Assembly (NCBI RefSeq): GCF_028009165.1
Contig: NC_079244.1
Span: 4,792,709 to 4,856,708, forward strand
From: Akanthomyces muscarius
Lineage: Eukaryota; Ascomycota; Sordariomycetes; Hypocreales; Cordycipitaceae
Length of the DNA: 64,000 nt
Reading direction: 5' to 3'
Shown here: positions 43,340-52,555 of the stretch, piece by piece
Layout: every line of letters starts with the position of its first letter
Position numbering within the stretch: the first letter of the stretch is position 1
Notes under the pieces: generated by a model
What the model was told of the DNA's origin: nothing
Database searches by the model: none
Seen by the model: the letters and a program-made list of their open reading frames with translations, nothing else
Program-made: the position numbers and the translations under genes

Positions 43340-45144
43340 GAATTCCTCTTTTGTTCGCGTTCCTTCTTTCGTAATTGTCGGTGGTAATCTTCCGATTGTT
43401 CGGAGCTTGGGCAGCGTTCTGTTTGCTTGCCGGCTATGTTGATCGAACTCGGACTAGGCGAGTTTCTCGTCATTACACGGTTTCCTCCATCCTCATAACG
43501 TGAGGTCATGGCTCGGATAGTGTATGCGTTTTCGTCCTCAACATAGTAAGTTGCGTCGTCGTTCTTCTTGAGAAGCAACGTGTTGGAGGTTCTTCTCCAA
43601 ATTTTCCAGTGTCGGAGGTCTGTCTCCAAAAAGGGTCCTTGGCCCGTGTGCTGTGGCTTGGGGAACCATCTGTATTCAAGTTTCTTCCAGAGGTGTCTCT
43701 GGCATCCGTGGTGTGGGCAAGAGGCCCATGAAATCATGGCGTGTTCCCTGTGTGATATGCTTACGACAGGGTTTCGTCGGATATAGGCGGTACTCATTCC
43801 GATGGGTCGGTATAGTAATTCAACGAGCATCGCGGGATCTGTGATATCCGTGCCATGGATCACGACGGCTGTAGGTTCGGGGTCCCCTTCTTCCATTGAT
43901 AGTGCACTGACGAGGTTGCTAGGTCCTTGAGGGTATGGAACACACGTGAAAGCGTCGGTCAGGTCGAGCCTGGTTGTATATGCTGGTGGCTGAGTGCCGT
44001 GTTCCCAATCTTCTTCCTCAGGTACCGGCTGGGTTCCGAAGTCCCAGTCTTCGTCCGAACTGGTGTCGTCTACTGAGCGGTGTTCGTCCGCTTCCAGGTA
44101 TCGTTCAGTGTCAGAGACGTATTCTTCGCTGTTTGCCATACTAAGGTTTCGAGTAGGCAAATCTTCGCGGTTGGCCGCGTGGAGTTTTCGTCCTTCTCCA
44201 ACGGGCTTCCATTGTTTCTTTTTGGGGGCGTGACATTTGTTCGCGAAATGTCCGGTCTTACCACAATTGTAGCAAGTCTTCCCCTTCTCTTTATGTGCGG
44301 CGTCAAGTTCCATTGGTCCGGCGTGGTGTCCATACGCAGTGGAGGTTCGTCGGTTTTTGCTTGTATTGGGTTTGTTGAACCTTGCATAGTTGTTAAATTT
44401 TCGTCCACCCGTCTTTTCTTGACGTCGTTCATAGAGTCGGTTGTCCGCTTTAATGACTGTCTCGATGAAAGTGTCGAGCAGCTCGGGTCGTTCTTCTCGG
44501 TAGATGTCGTCTTTAACTTCTTCTTTGAGGCCTTGGTAGAAGATTTCGATCAAAGCTTCCTGTCCCCAGTTGAGCTTGGCCGCGATCCGTTTGAACTCTC
44601 TTGCATAGTGAGCGGCGGATCCGGTTTGTCGGAGACGAGTAAGCTGTCGAGTAGCTTCCTTATGTTCATCGGGGTTTCCGAAAGCACTAAGGAGTCGGTC
44701 CTCAAAGGTTTCGTAATCCGAAAAGACGTGGACAACGTCTGCACCGGCTTCAGCGCCGTGCTTTAGGTATGCCCGCAGCGTAGGCTCCCACCATTCCATT
44801 GCTTTTCCGGTCAAGAGGTTTCCGATGCAGAGGATTCTGTCCTCAGCAGTGTTGAGTGTTTTGTCATTGACTCGGAGGTAAGCCTGGGCTTGGGTGAGGA
44901 AGTTCCTCACATCTCCCTTGTAACCATCGAATGGTTCGGGTTTGGGAAACTTGGGTTTGTTTGCCTGGGCCCTTTCAGGCATCCCGGAGGCAGCAATTTG
45001 GTTCTCATGTTGTTCCATGGTTTCATGGAGGGCATTGGTACGAGAGAGAAGGCTTCGGTTCTGCTTCTCGAGCTCGGCAATCTTGGCCATGAGTTGCTGG
45101 ATCTCCATTCCAGGGTTGGTGGTTCTTCCGCTTGCGGTAGACAT
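43312..45144 (-). CDS. gag: Gag, unit 1
   Basis: 610 residues. An N-terminal coiled coil (IQQLMAKIAELEKQNRSLL) is followed by a retrotransposon Gag capsid region (KPEPFDGYKGDVRNFLTQAQAYL, LTGKAMEWWEPTLRAYL, YAREFKRIAAKLNWGQEALIEIFYQGL) and one CCHC knuckle CYNCGKTGHFANKC at about residues 291-304. The protein continues for another 300 residues: an acidic stretch (SSDEDWDFGTQPVPEEEDW), then a compact H-x7-C-x4-C-x2-H motif (HAMISWASCPHHGCQRH, about 468-484) and a basic end. Gag packages the element RNA into particles. It is the first ORF after the 5' LTR and ends 17 bases after a slippery heptamer, so a fraction of ribosomes should continue into pol. Confidence 0.93.
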   Translation of the reverse strand: MSTASGRTTNPGMEIQQLMAKIAELEKQNRSLLSRTNALHETMEQHENQIAASGMPERAQANKPKFPKPEPFDGYKGDVRNFLTQAQAYLRVNDKTLNTAEDRILCIGNLLTGKAMEWWEPTLRAYLKHGAEAGADVVHVFSDYETFEDRLLSAFGNPDEHKEATRQLTRLRQTGSAAHYAREFKRIAAKLNWGQEALIEIFYQGLKEEVKDDIYREERPELLDTFIETVIKADNRLYERRQEKTGGRKFNNYARFNKPNTSKNRRTSTAYGHHAGPMELDAAHKEKGKTCYNCGKTGHFANKCHAPKKKQWKPVGEGRKLHAANREDLPTRNLSMANSEEYVSDTERYLEADEHRSVDDTSSDEDWDFGTQPVPEEEDWEHGTQPPAYTTRLDLTDAFTCVPYPQGPSNLVSALSMEEGDPEPTAVVIHGTDITDPAMLVELLYRPIGMSTAYIRRNPVVSISHREHAMISWASCPHHGCQRHLWKKLEYRWFPKPQHTGQGPFLETDLRHWKIWRRTSNTLLLKKNDDATYYVEDENAYTIRAMTSRYEDGGNRVMTRNSPSPSSINIAGKQTERCPSSEQSEDYHRQLRKKEREQKRNSGKDSRRCK

Positions 45145-45180
45145 GTTAGCTGCTCAAGGTTTCAGGGTAACTCACTGAAC

Positions 45181-45194
45181 AGGATTGATCAAAA
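45181..45194 (-). other. Primer-binding site region, unit 1
   Basis: TTTTGATCAATCCT on the element strand, directly after the LTR. It is not complementary to the usual tRNA 3' ends (no TGG start). Nine bases (45184-45192) can pair with the predicted 5' end of the element's own RNA, leaving 2 nt between site and LTR. Copies are at 51480-51493 and 57779-57792. Confidence 0.5.
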
Positions 45195-45499
45195 TGTAAC
45201 GATGGCTTATTTACTAAGTCACAGTAGGTCTGTTTCTTAGGAAGTGAGTCAGGCTGAGGCTACAGGGTAGCACGATCTTGAGCAGTAGGCGATAAACGGT
45301 CGTTAAGAGTAGAACTCTCAATAGTGAAACTATTGCTTAGATTGATCAATAGAGATCTAAACTATCTAGACTAGCTGTGGCCTTTGGGCTCCTTAATATA
45401 CTAGAACCAATCTCTATTGCTCGGTGATGCTCTCCTTGCTCAGTGTGCTCAGTGCTGAGCAGGCTGAGCAGACTGATCAAGGTGAGCAGTCACGTGACA
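45195..45499 (-). repeat. LTR shared by units 1 and 2
   Basis: The same 305 bp. It is at once the 5' LTR of unit 1 and the 3' LTR of unit 2, with a primer site on its left and a polypurine tract on its right. Confidence 0.93.
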
Positions 45500-45705
45500 C
45501 TGCCCCTCTTTCCTAATCGGGCTTCCTAGCAGTTGCGTCACTTCCGCTGGCCGCCGTTCCGCCGGCCAGGCTTCTTTGCGTTTGTAACATAATACTCCTC
45601 CTCCATTGGTCTTGTCCTCAAGGCCGCTACAACAGGCCTCCGCACAGGTTTCAGCCGCCGGTGAGCAACTTCCCTCCTGCATCCTTTTTTCTTCATGGCT
45701 TGACC

Positions 45706-46256
45706 ATGTCTAACGCACGCGTTAGTAAATCCTATCGTTCCTCCACTCAGCGCCGCCACGATCTTATTTCTCGAATTGAAAAAGTCGGCCTTCAACTTTT
45801 CGACATGGGTCGATGTACACCTTGTCGGGAGAGGAACTCTCTTTGTTTTGTTCTGAAGGGTACACGAAATGTTCGGCTTGTCTGAAGAAGCAAACCCCTC
45901 ACTGCGATGGTAACTTCTCGACCGAGGAGTTCGACCATATCGAATCACAGAAGGAGCGTCTTCGTCAGGAGGCGCAGCGCAAGCGTCAGGAGGTTGGCCG
46001 TCTTGCAGCCGCTGCTGCGGCGGCATACTCCGCCTTGGCTCAGGCACAACAGGAGGAAATCAACATCGCGTCCAAGCTGGATCATTTCACAGAGACGCAG
46101 TCTCGTATGCTTCGTCAGGAGGCGCTGGCTTTGGACAGCCTAGACGAGCCTCCTGGGTCTATGATTGCTTTGGAGGATCCTAACTGGATGTGGGATGAGT
46201 CTCTGCTTTTCGGTGGAACTGCGCAAGCAGTTCCGAGCAGCCAGACAGGTTCTTGA
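45706..46256 (+). pseudogene. Antisense ORF with split Zn2Cys6-like motif, unit 2
   Basis: Same two frames and the same break as unit 1. Confidence 0.55.
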
Positions 46257-49200
46257 TTGGTTCCCAGGTGTTCTCGGAGTTAGGGTATTCCTTCCATTTA
46301 ATGAGATATTCGCGTTTTTTGTGGTTTCCTCGTGCTCTGAGTACTTTCTCAATTTCGTATTCGTCGTTGTTTTCCACAACAATGTCTGTAGTGACTGTGA
46401 TGTCATCTGGTGCTTTTTCCAGTAATGAGATATGGAATATGGGATGGATTCTCATTCCATCGGGTAATGATAGTTCGTAGTTGGTGTTCGATATTTTTCG
46501 TTTGATAAGGAATGGTCCGATTTTCTTCCAGTCGAGTTTGTCGCTGGGTCGCTTTGTTTTGATGTTTTTGCGTATGAGGTAGACTTTATGTCCCTCCTCT
46601 AGGATTGGCGCTGGCAATCTCTTTTTGTCCGCATAGTGTTTCATACGGTTTTGTAAAAATATCCATTCTTGTTGCAGTTGTTTTTGTATTTCCGTGATTG
46701 TTGCTGCATGTGCTGTAGCTGCTGGTGCGTTGACATTCCGTGTCGCGTGTGTTGCGATCACAGGGTCGAATCCGTAATTCGCTTTGAATGGTGACATCTT
46801 CATGTTGTCGATTTCGGAGCTATTGTAAGCCCATTGTGCGAGTGGTAGCCACTCTACCCAATCATCTTGTTGGTGGTTGACATAGCTTCGTAGGTATTGT
46901 TCCAGTACTTGGTTCAGAATCTCAGTCTGACCATCTGACTGTGGGTGGAATGCCGTAGATAAGCTTTGCTTGATCTTCATTGTCTCCATGAGGCATTTCC
47001 AGAAGTTTGATGTGAACAATTTGTCGCGATCCGATATAAGTTTTGTTGGTAATCCGTGTTGAGCGATAACTGTTTTGAAAAACATGTACGCCAAGTCTTT
47101 GGTGTCGCTAGATTCCATGTAAGGAATATAGTAGGCATACTTTGTGAGTTTATCGACAATGACCAGGATACTGTCGTAGTGTACTCCTGTCATGGGTTCT
47201 TTGGACTTTGGTAGCTTGACGATGAAGTCCATGGTAACAGTTTGCCATGCTCTTTCAGGTGGTGATATCGGTTGTAGTTCGCCGTAAGGTGCATGTCGTG
47301 CTGACTTTGCTTTGTTGCAAACGTCGCATTTTCTGATAATTTCTTGCACAATCTTCCTGCTCTCAGGGAAGTCATATGATCTTCGTAGTCGACTAATTGT
47401 TTTTGCAACACCTTGGTGTCCATGTAGCGGGTGTGCGTGTATTTCTTCCACAAGCTGTTTTTGTAATACAGCTGGGACGTATAGTCGATCGTTGTAAAAG
47501 TAGTCATTTTCTTTCCGTGTGAGAAATGGGGTCGATCTCCAAGTGTCGGTTAGACGGTCTCCTTGGATTCTTGACTTGATTCTTCGCAGCCAGATGTCAT
47601 CTGGTTGTACTTGCCAAGTCATGTTGATTTCTCGGGTGCCTAGTACAAGGTTCCCGTCCTTGGTTTGGCGTAGCAAGGGTGCATTGTCCACTTGCTGTTC
47701 TGTCTTCAAATCCTCTCTTCGGCTGAGCGCGTCTGCTCTTCCGTTTTCGGATCCTTTGCGATATATGATTTCGAAATCATAGTCTGTGAGGGTTTCGTAC
47801 CATCTGATCTGTCGTTTGTTCAGATCTTTCGTAGTCGTAAAGGAGGTTAGGTTCTTGTGGTCGGTGTAGACCTTGATCTTATGATTCGCTCCTTTTAGGT
47901 AATGCTTCCATTCCTTGAAGGCTTCGATAATAGCCATAAGTTCTTTATCGTGTATGCCGTAGTTCAATTCTGGTCCGTGGAGTTTCTTTGAGAAGAATGC
48001 GACTGGGTGAAGTCGGTCTTCGTTGTCTCGTTGTCCAAGTTGTCCGCCGAGTGCGTAGTCTGAAGCGTCGGTTTCAACTTCGAATGGTTTGTCGGGGTCG
48101 GCTGTAAGTAGAACTGGCTCATCTAGGATTTTCTCTTTTAGTTTCTGGAAGGCGTCGGCTTCCTTGTCTGTCCATTGGAATTCGTTATCCTTCTTCGTGA
48201 GGTTGGTAAGAGGAATGGTGATTTCTCCGAATCCGCGGATGAAGCGTCGATAGAAGTTTGCGAATCCGAGGAATCCTCTTACTTCTCTGATGTTGGTTGG
48301 CGTGGGCCAGTTCCGAACATCTTCGATTTTGGATGGACTCATCCTGATTTGTCCTGGTGTAATTTCGTATCCTAGGAACTCGACTTTGTGTTGATGGAAT
48401 TTGCTCTTAGCTACTTCAACGAGGAGCTGGTTGTCTTGTAGCGTCTGTAGTACTTCATGTACATGTTTCTTGTGTTCCTCAAGTGTGTTGGAGAATATGA
48501 GGATGTCGTCAAGATAGACAACAACGAATTTGTCGAGCTGTTTCCGTAAAACATTGTCGATCATGGTTTGGAATGTTGCGGGTGCGTTGGTGAGGCCGAA
48601 TGGCATCACAAGATACTCGAAATGTCCTCTCGTGGTTCGAAAGGCGGTTTTCCACTCGTGACCTTTAGCCATACGAATCAGATTGTAAGCTCCTTTTAGG
48701 TCGAGGGTGGTAAACCACTTGGCTTGTCCAAGCTTGTCTCGTATCTCCGCAATGAGTGGTAACGGATATCGGTTCTTGATTGTGATCTTGTTAAGTTGCC
48801 GATAGTCGATGCATGGTCGTAGCTTTCCGTTTTTCTTTGGTACCCATAGGATTGGGTATCCTGCTGGGGATTCTGATGGTCGTATGTATCCCTTTTGTAG
48901 CATCTCGTCCAGATACTCCTTAAGAGCTTTGTCTTGTGCAGGGTTCTGGGGATATATCTTGTTGAACGTTGGTTCAGTACCGGGCTGGAGCTTGATCTCG
49001 TGGTCCCAGCGTGAATGCTCCGGTAGTCCTGTTTCTAGCTCTCCGCTGAACAGCTTGCTGTACTTTGAGTATTCCTCGGGAATCTCCGTTGTACTAGCTT
49101 TGGGCTCTCTGGCGATCACATATATTCCTAGAGGCCTGTCTTGATTCGATTGAGGTGCTCCTTGTGAGCCGCTCTCATTGTCGTAATCGCATCCTGGTGG

Positions 49201-49542
49201 ATCCCATTGGAGTTGGCCTGTTCTCCAGTTGACTCGGGGATTGCTCGCTCGCAACCAGGGTATCCCTAGTATAACATCGTGTTTTGAGATCACTGTGATG
49301 TCCAAGGTAACATGGTGTTTCGTGCCTTGTATATCGATCGGAAGTTGCGCTACTTCCATATCGACTACTCCTTGGCCGAATTTTACTGCATGTCCTTCCA
49401 CAGTCGTGAGTCGGTAGGGCTCGTCTTTCATATTCCAAGGCAATCGTAATTTGTTGACGAGATTCGGCGAGATAAAGTTTCCTTGTGCTCCGCTATCGAT
49501 CATTGCCTGGATCTTTCTTCCCATGATCTTCATGGTAATCAT
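46180..49542 (-). CDS. pol: Pol polyprotein, unit 2
   Basis: Intact, with the same predicted protein as unit 1. Confidence 0.96.
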   Translation of the reverse strand: MITMKIMGRKIQAMIDSGAQGNFISPNLVNKLRLPWNMKDEPYRLTTVEGHAVKFGQGVVDMEVAQLPIDIQGTKHHVTLDITVISKHDVILGIPWLRASNPRVNWRTGQLQWDPPGCDYDNESGSQGAPQSNQDRPLGIYVIAREPKASTTEIPEEYSKYSKLFSGELETGLPEHSRWDHEIKLQPGTEPTFNKIYPQNPAQDKALKEYLDEMLQKGYIRPSESPAGYPILWVPKKNGKLRPCIDYRQLNKITIKNRYPLPLIAEIRDKLGQAKWFTTLDLKGAYNLIRMAKGHEWKTAFRTTRGHFEYLVMPFGLTNAPATFQTMIDNVLRKQLDKFVVVYLDDILIFSNTLEEHKKHVHEVLQTLQDNQLLVEVAKSKFHQHKVEFLGYEITPGQIRMSPSKIEDVRNWPTPTNIREVRGFLGFANFYRRFIRGFGEITIPLTNLTKKDNEFQWTDKEADAFQKLKEKILDEPVLLTADPDKPFEVETDASDYALGGQLGQRDNEDRLHPVAFFSKKLHGPELNYGIHDKELMAIIEAFKEWKHYLKGANHKIKVYTDHKNLTSFTTTKDLNKRQIRWYETLTDYDFEIIYRKGSENGRADALSRREDLKTEQQVDNAPLLRQTKDGNLVLGTREINMTWQVQPDDIWLRRIKSRIQGDRLTDTWRSTPFLTRKENDYFYNDRLYVPAVLQKQLVEEIHAHPLHGHQGVAKTISRLRRSYDFPESRKIVQEIIRKCDVCNKAKSARHAPYGELQPISPPERAWQTVTMDFIVKLPKSKEPMTGVHYDSILVIVDKLTKYAYYIPYMESSDTKDLAYMFFKTVIAQHGLPTKLISDRDKLFTSNFWKCLMETMKIKQSLSTAFHPQSDGQTEILNQVLEQYLRSYVNHQQDDWVEWLPLAQWAYNSSEIDNMKMSPFKANYGFDPVIATHATRNVNAPAATAHAATITEIQKQLQQEWIFLQNRMKHYADKKRLPAPILEEGHKVYLIRKNIKTKRPSDKLDWKKIGPFLIKRKISNTNYELSLPDGMRIHPIFHISLLEKAPDDITVTTDIVVENNDEYEIEKVLRARGNHKKREYLIKWKEYPNSENTWEPIKNLSGCSELLAQFHRKAETHPTSS

Positions 49543-49593
49543 AAGGTGTGCGGTACTGCCGATGTCTGCAGTACATAGAGACCTGTCAGATCT

Positions 49594-49638
49594 CCGTCGA
49601 AGAGTCGGTCTTACTTGCAGCGACGGCTGTCTTTTCCC
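49594..49638 (-). promoter_or_regulatory. Predicted -1 frameshift signal, unit 2
   Basis: Identical heptamer, spacer and hairpin. Confidence 0.7.
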
Positions 49639-51443
49639 GAATTCCTCTTTTGTTCGCGTTCCTTCTTTCGTAATTGTCGGTGGTAATCTTCCGATTGTTC
49701 GGAGCTTGGGCAGCGTTCTGTTTGCTTGCCGGCTATGTTGATCGAACTCGGACTAGGCGAGTTTCTCGTCATTACACGGTTTCCTCCATCCTCATAACGT
49801 GAGGTCATGGCTCGGATAGTGTATGCGTTTTCGTCCTCAACATAGTAAGTTGCGTCGTCGTTCTTCTTGAGAAGCAACGTGTTGGAGGTTCTTCTCCAAA
49901 TTTTCCAGTGTCGGAGGTCTGTCTCCAAAAAGGGTCCTTGGCCCGTGTGCTGTGGCTTGGGGAACCATCTGTATTCAAGTTTCTTCCAGAGGTGTCTCTG
50001 GCATCCGTGGTGTGGGCAAGAGGCCCATGAAATCATGGCGTGTTCCCTGTGTGATATGCTTACGACAGGGTTTCGTCGGATATAGGCGGTACTCATTCCG
50101 ATGGGTCGGTATAGTAATTCAACGAGCATCGCGGGATCTGTGATATCCGTGCCATGGATCACGACGGCTGTAGGTTCGGGGTCCCCTTCTTCCATTGATA
50201 GTGCACTGACGAGGTTGCTAGGTCCTTGAGGGTATGGAACACACGTGAAAGCGTCGGTCAGGTCGAGCCTGGTTGTATATGCTGGTGGCTGAGTGCCGTG
50301 TTCCCAATCTTCTTCCTCAGGTACCGGCTGGGTTCCGAAGTCCCAGTCTTCGTCCGAACTGGTGTCGTCTACTGAGCGGTGTTCGTCCGCTTCCAGGTAT
50401 CGTTCAGTGTCAGAGACGTATTCTTCGCTGTTTGCCATACTAAGGTTTCGAGTAGGCAAATCTTCGCGGTTGGCCGCGTGGAGTTTTCGTCCTTCTCCAA
50501 CGGGCTTCCATTGTTTCTTTTTGGGGGCGTGACATTTGTTCGCGAAATGTCCGGTCTTACCACAATTGTAGCAAGTCTTCCCCTTCTCTTTATGTGCGGC
50601 GTCAAGTTCCATTGGTCCGGCGTGGTGTCCATACGCAGTGGAGGTTCGTCGGTTTTTGCTTGTATTGGGTTTGTTGAACCTTGCATAGTTGTTAAATTTT
50701 CGTCCACCCGTCTTTTCTTGACGTCGTTCATAGAGTCGGTTGTCCGCTTTAATGACTGTCTCGATGAAAGTGTCGAGCAGCTCGGGTCGTTCTTCTCGGT
50801 AGATGTCGTCTTTAACTTCTTCTTTGAGGCCTTGGTAGAAGATTTCGATCAAAGCTTCCTGTCCCCAGTTGAGCTTGGCCGCGATCCGTTTGAACTCTCT
50901 TGCATAGTGAGCGGCGGATCCGGTTTGTCGGAGACGAGTAAGCTGTCGAGTAGCTTCCTTATGTTCATCGGGGTTTCCGAAAGCACTAAGGAGTCGGTCC
51001 TCAAAGGTTTCGTAATCCGAAAAGACGTGGACAACGTCTGCACCGGCTTCAGCGCCGTGCTTTAGGTATGCCCGCAGCGTAGGCTCCCACCATTCCATTG
51101 CTTTTCCGGTCAAGAGGTTTCCGATGCAGAGGATTCTGTCCTCAGCAGTGTTGAGTGTTTTGTCATTGACTCGGAGGTAAGCCTGGGCTTGGGTGAGGAA
51201 GTTCCTCACATCTCCCTTGTAACCATCGAATGGTTCGGGTTTGGGAAACTTGGGTTTGTTTGCCTGGGCCCTTTCAGGCATCCCGGAGGCAGCAATTTGG
51301 TTCTCATGTTGTTCCATGGTTTCATGGAGGGCATTGGTACGAGAGAGAAGGCTTCGGTTCTGCTTCTCGAGCTCGGCAATCTTGGCCATGAGTTGCTGGA
51401 TCTCCATTCCAGGGTTGGTGGTTCTTCCGCTTGCGGTAGACAT
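49611..51443 (-). CDS. gag: Gag, unit 2
   Basis: Intact, with the same predicted protein as unit 1. Confidence 0.93.
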   Translation of the reverse strand: MSTASGRTTNPGMEIQQLMAKIAELEKQNRSLLSRTNALHETMEQHENQIAASGMPERAQANKPKFPKPEPFDGYKGDVRNFLTQAQAYLRVNDKTLNTAEDRILCIGNLLTGKAMEWWEPTLRAYLKHGAEAGADVVHVFSDYETFEDRLLSAFGNPDEHKEATRQLTRLRQTGSAAHYAREFKRIAAKLNWGQEALIEIFYQGLKEEVKDDIYREERPELLDTFIETVIKADNRLYERRQEKTGGRKFNNYARFNKPNTSKNRRTSTAYGHHAGPMELDAAHKEKGKTCYNCGKTGHFANKCHAPKKKQWKPVGEGRKLHAANREDLPTRNLSMANSEEYVSDTERYLEADEHRSVDDTSSDEDWDFGTQPVPEEEDWEHGTQPPAYTTRLDLTDAFTCVPYPQGPSNLVSALSMEEGDPEPTAVVIHGTDITDPAMLVELLYRPIGMSTAYIRRNPVVSISHREHAMISWASCPHHGCQRHLWKKLEYRWFPKPQHTGQGPFLETDLRHWKIWRRTSNTLLLKKNDDATYYVEDENAYTIRAMTSRYEDGGNRVMTRNSPSPSSINIAGKQTERCPSSEQSEDYHRQLRKKEREQKRNSGKDSRRCK

Positions 51444-51493
51444 GTTAGCTGCTCAAGGTTTCAGGGTAACTCACTGAACAGGATTGATCAAAA

Positions 51494-51798
51494 TGTAACG
51501 ATGGCTTATTTACTAAGTCACAGTAGGTCTGTTTCTTAGGAAGTGAGTCAGGCTGAGGCTACAGGGTAGCACGATCTTGAGCAGTAGGCGATAAACGGTC
51601 GTTAAGAGTAGAACTCTCAATAGTGAAACTATTGCTTAGATTGATCAATAGAGATCTAAACTATCTAGACTAGCTGTGGCCTTTGGGCTCCTTAATATAC
51701 TAGAACCAATCTCTATTGCTCGGTGATGCTCTCCTTGCTCAGTGTGCTCAGTGCTGAGCAGGCTGAGCAGACTGATCAAGGTGAGCAGTCACGTGACA
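51494..51798 (-). repeat. LTR shared by units 2 and 3
   Basis: Same sequence and context as the LTR at 45195. Confidence 0.93.
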
Positions 51799-52004
51799 CT
51801 GCCCCTCTTTCCTAATCGGGCTTCCTAGCAGTTGCGTCACTTCCGCTGGCCGCCGTTCCGCCGGCCAGGCTTCTTTGCGTTTGTAACATAATACTCCTCC
51901 TCCATTGGTCTTGTCCTCAAGGCCGCTACAACAGGCCTCCGCACAGGTTTCAGCCGCCGGTGAGCAACTTCCCTCCTGCATCCTTTTTTCTTCATGGCTT
52001 GACC

Positions 52005-52555
52005 ATGTCTAACGCACGCGTTAGTAAATCCTATCGTTCCTCCACTCAGCGCCGCCACGATCTTATTTCTCGAATTGAAAAAGTCGGCCTTCAACTTTTC
52101 GACATGGGTCGATGTACACCTTGTCGGGAGAGGAACTCTCTTTGTTTTGTTCTGAAGGGTACACGAAATGTTCGGCTTGTCTGAAGAAGCAAACCCCTCA
52201 CTGCGATGGTAACTTCTCGACCGAGGAGTTCGACCATATCGAATCACAGAAGGAGCGTCTTCGTCAGGAGGCGCAGCGCAAGCGTCAGGAGGTTGGCCGT
52301 CTTGCAGCCGCTGCTGCGGCGGCATACTCCGCCTTGGCTCAGGCACAACAGGAGGAAATCAACATCGCGTCCAAGCTGGATCATTTCACAGAGACGCAGT
52401 CTCGTATGCTTCGTCAGGAGGCGCTGGCTTTGGACAGCCTAGACGAGCCTCCTGGGTCTATGATTGCTTTGGAGGATCCTAACTGGATGTGGGATGAGTC
52501 TCTGCTTTTCGGTGGAACTGCGCAAGCAGTTCCGAGCAGCCAGACAGGTTCTTGA
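52005..52555 (+). pseudogene. Antisense ORF with split Zn2Cys6-like motif, unit 3
   Basis: Same two frames and the same break as unit 1. Confidence 0.55.

Noticed and set aside
44080..44766. 228-codon plus-strand frame opposite gag
   Set aside because: Considered as a second antisense gene, but it is fully covered by gag coding sequence and shows no motif; a shadow of gag codon bias.
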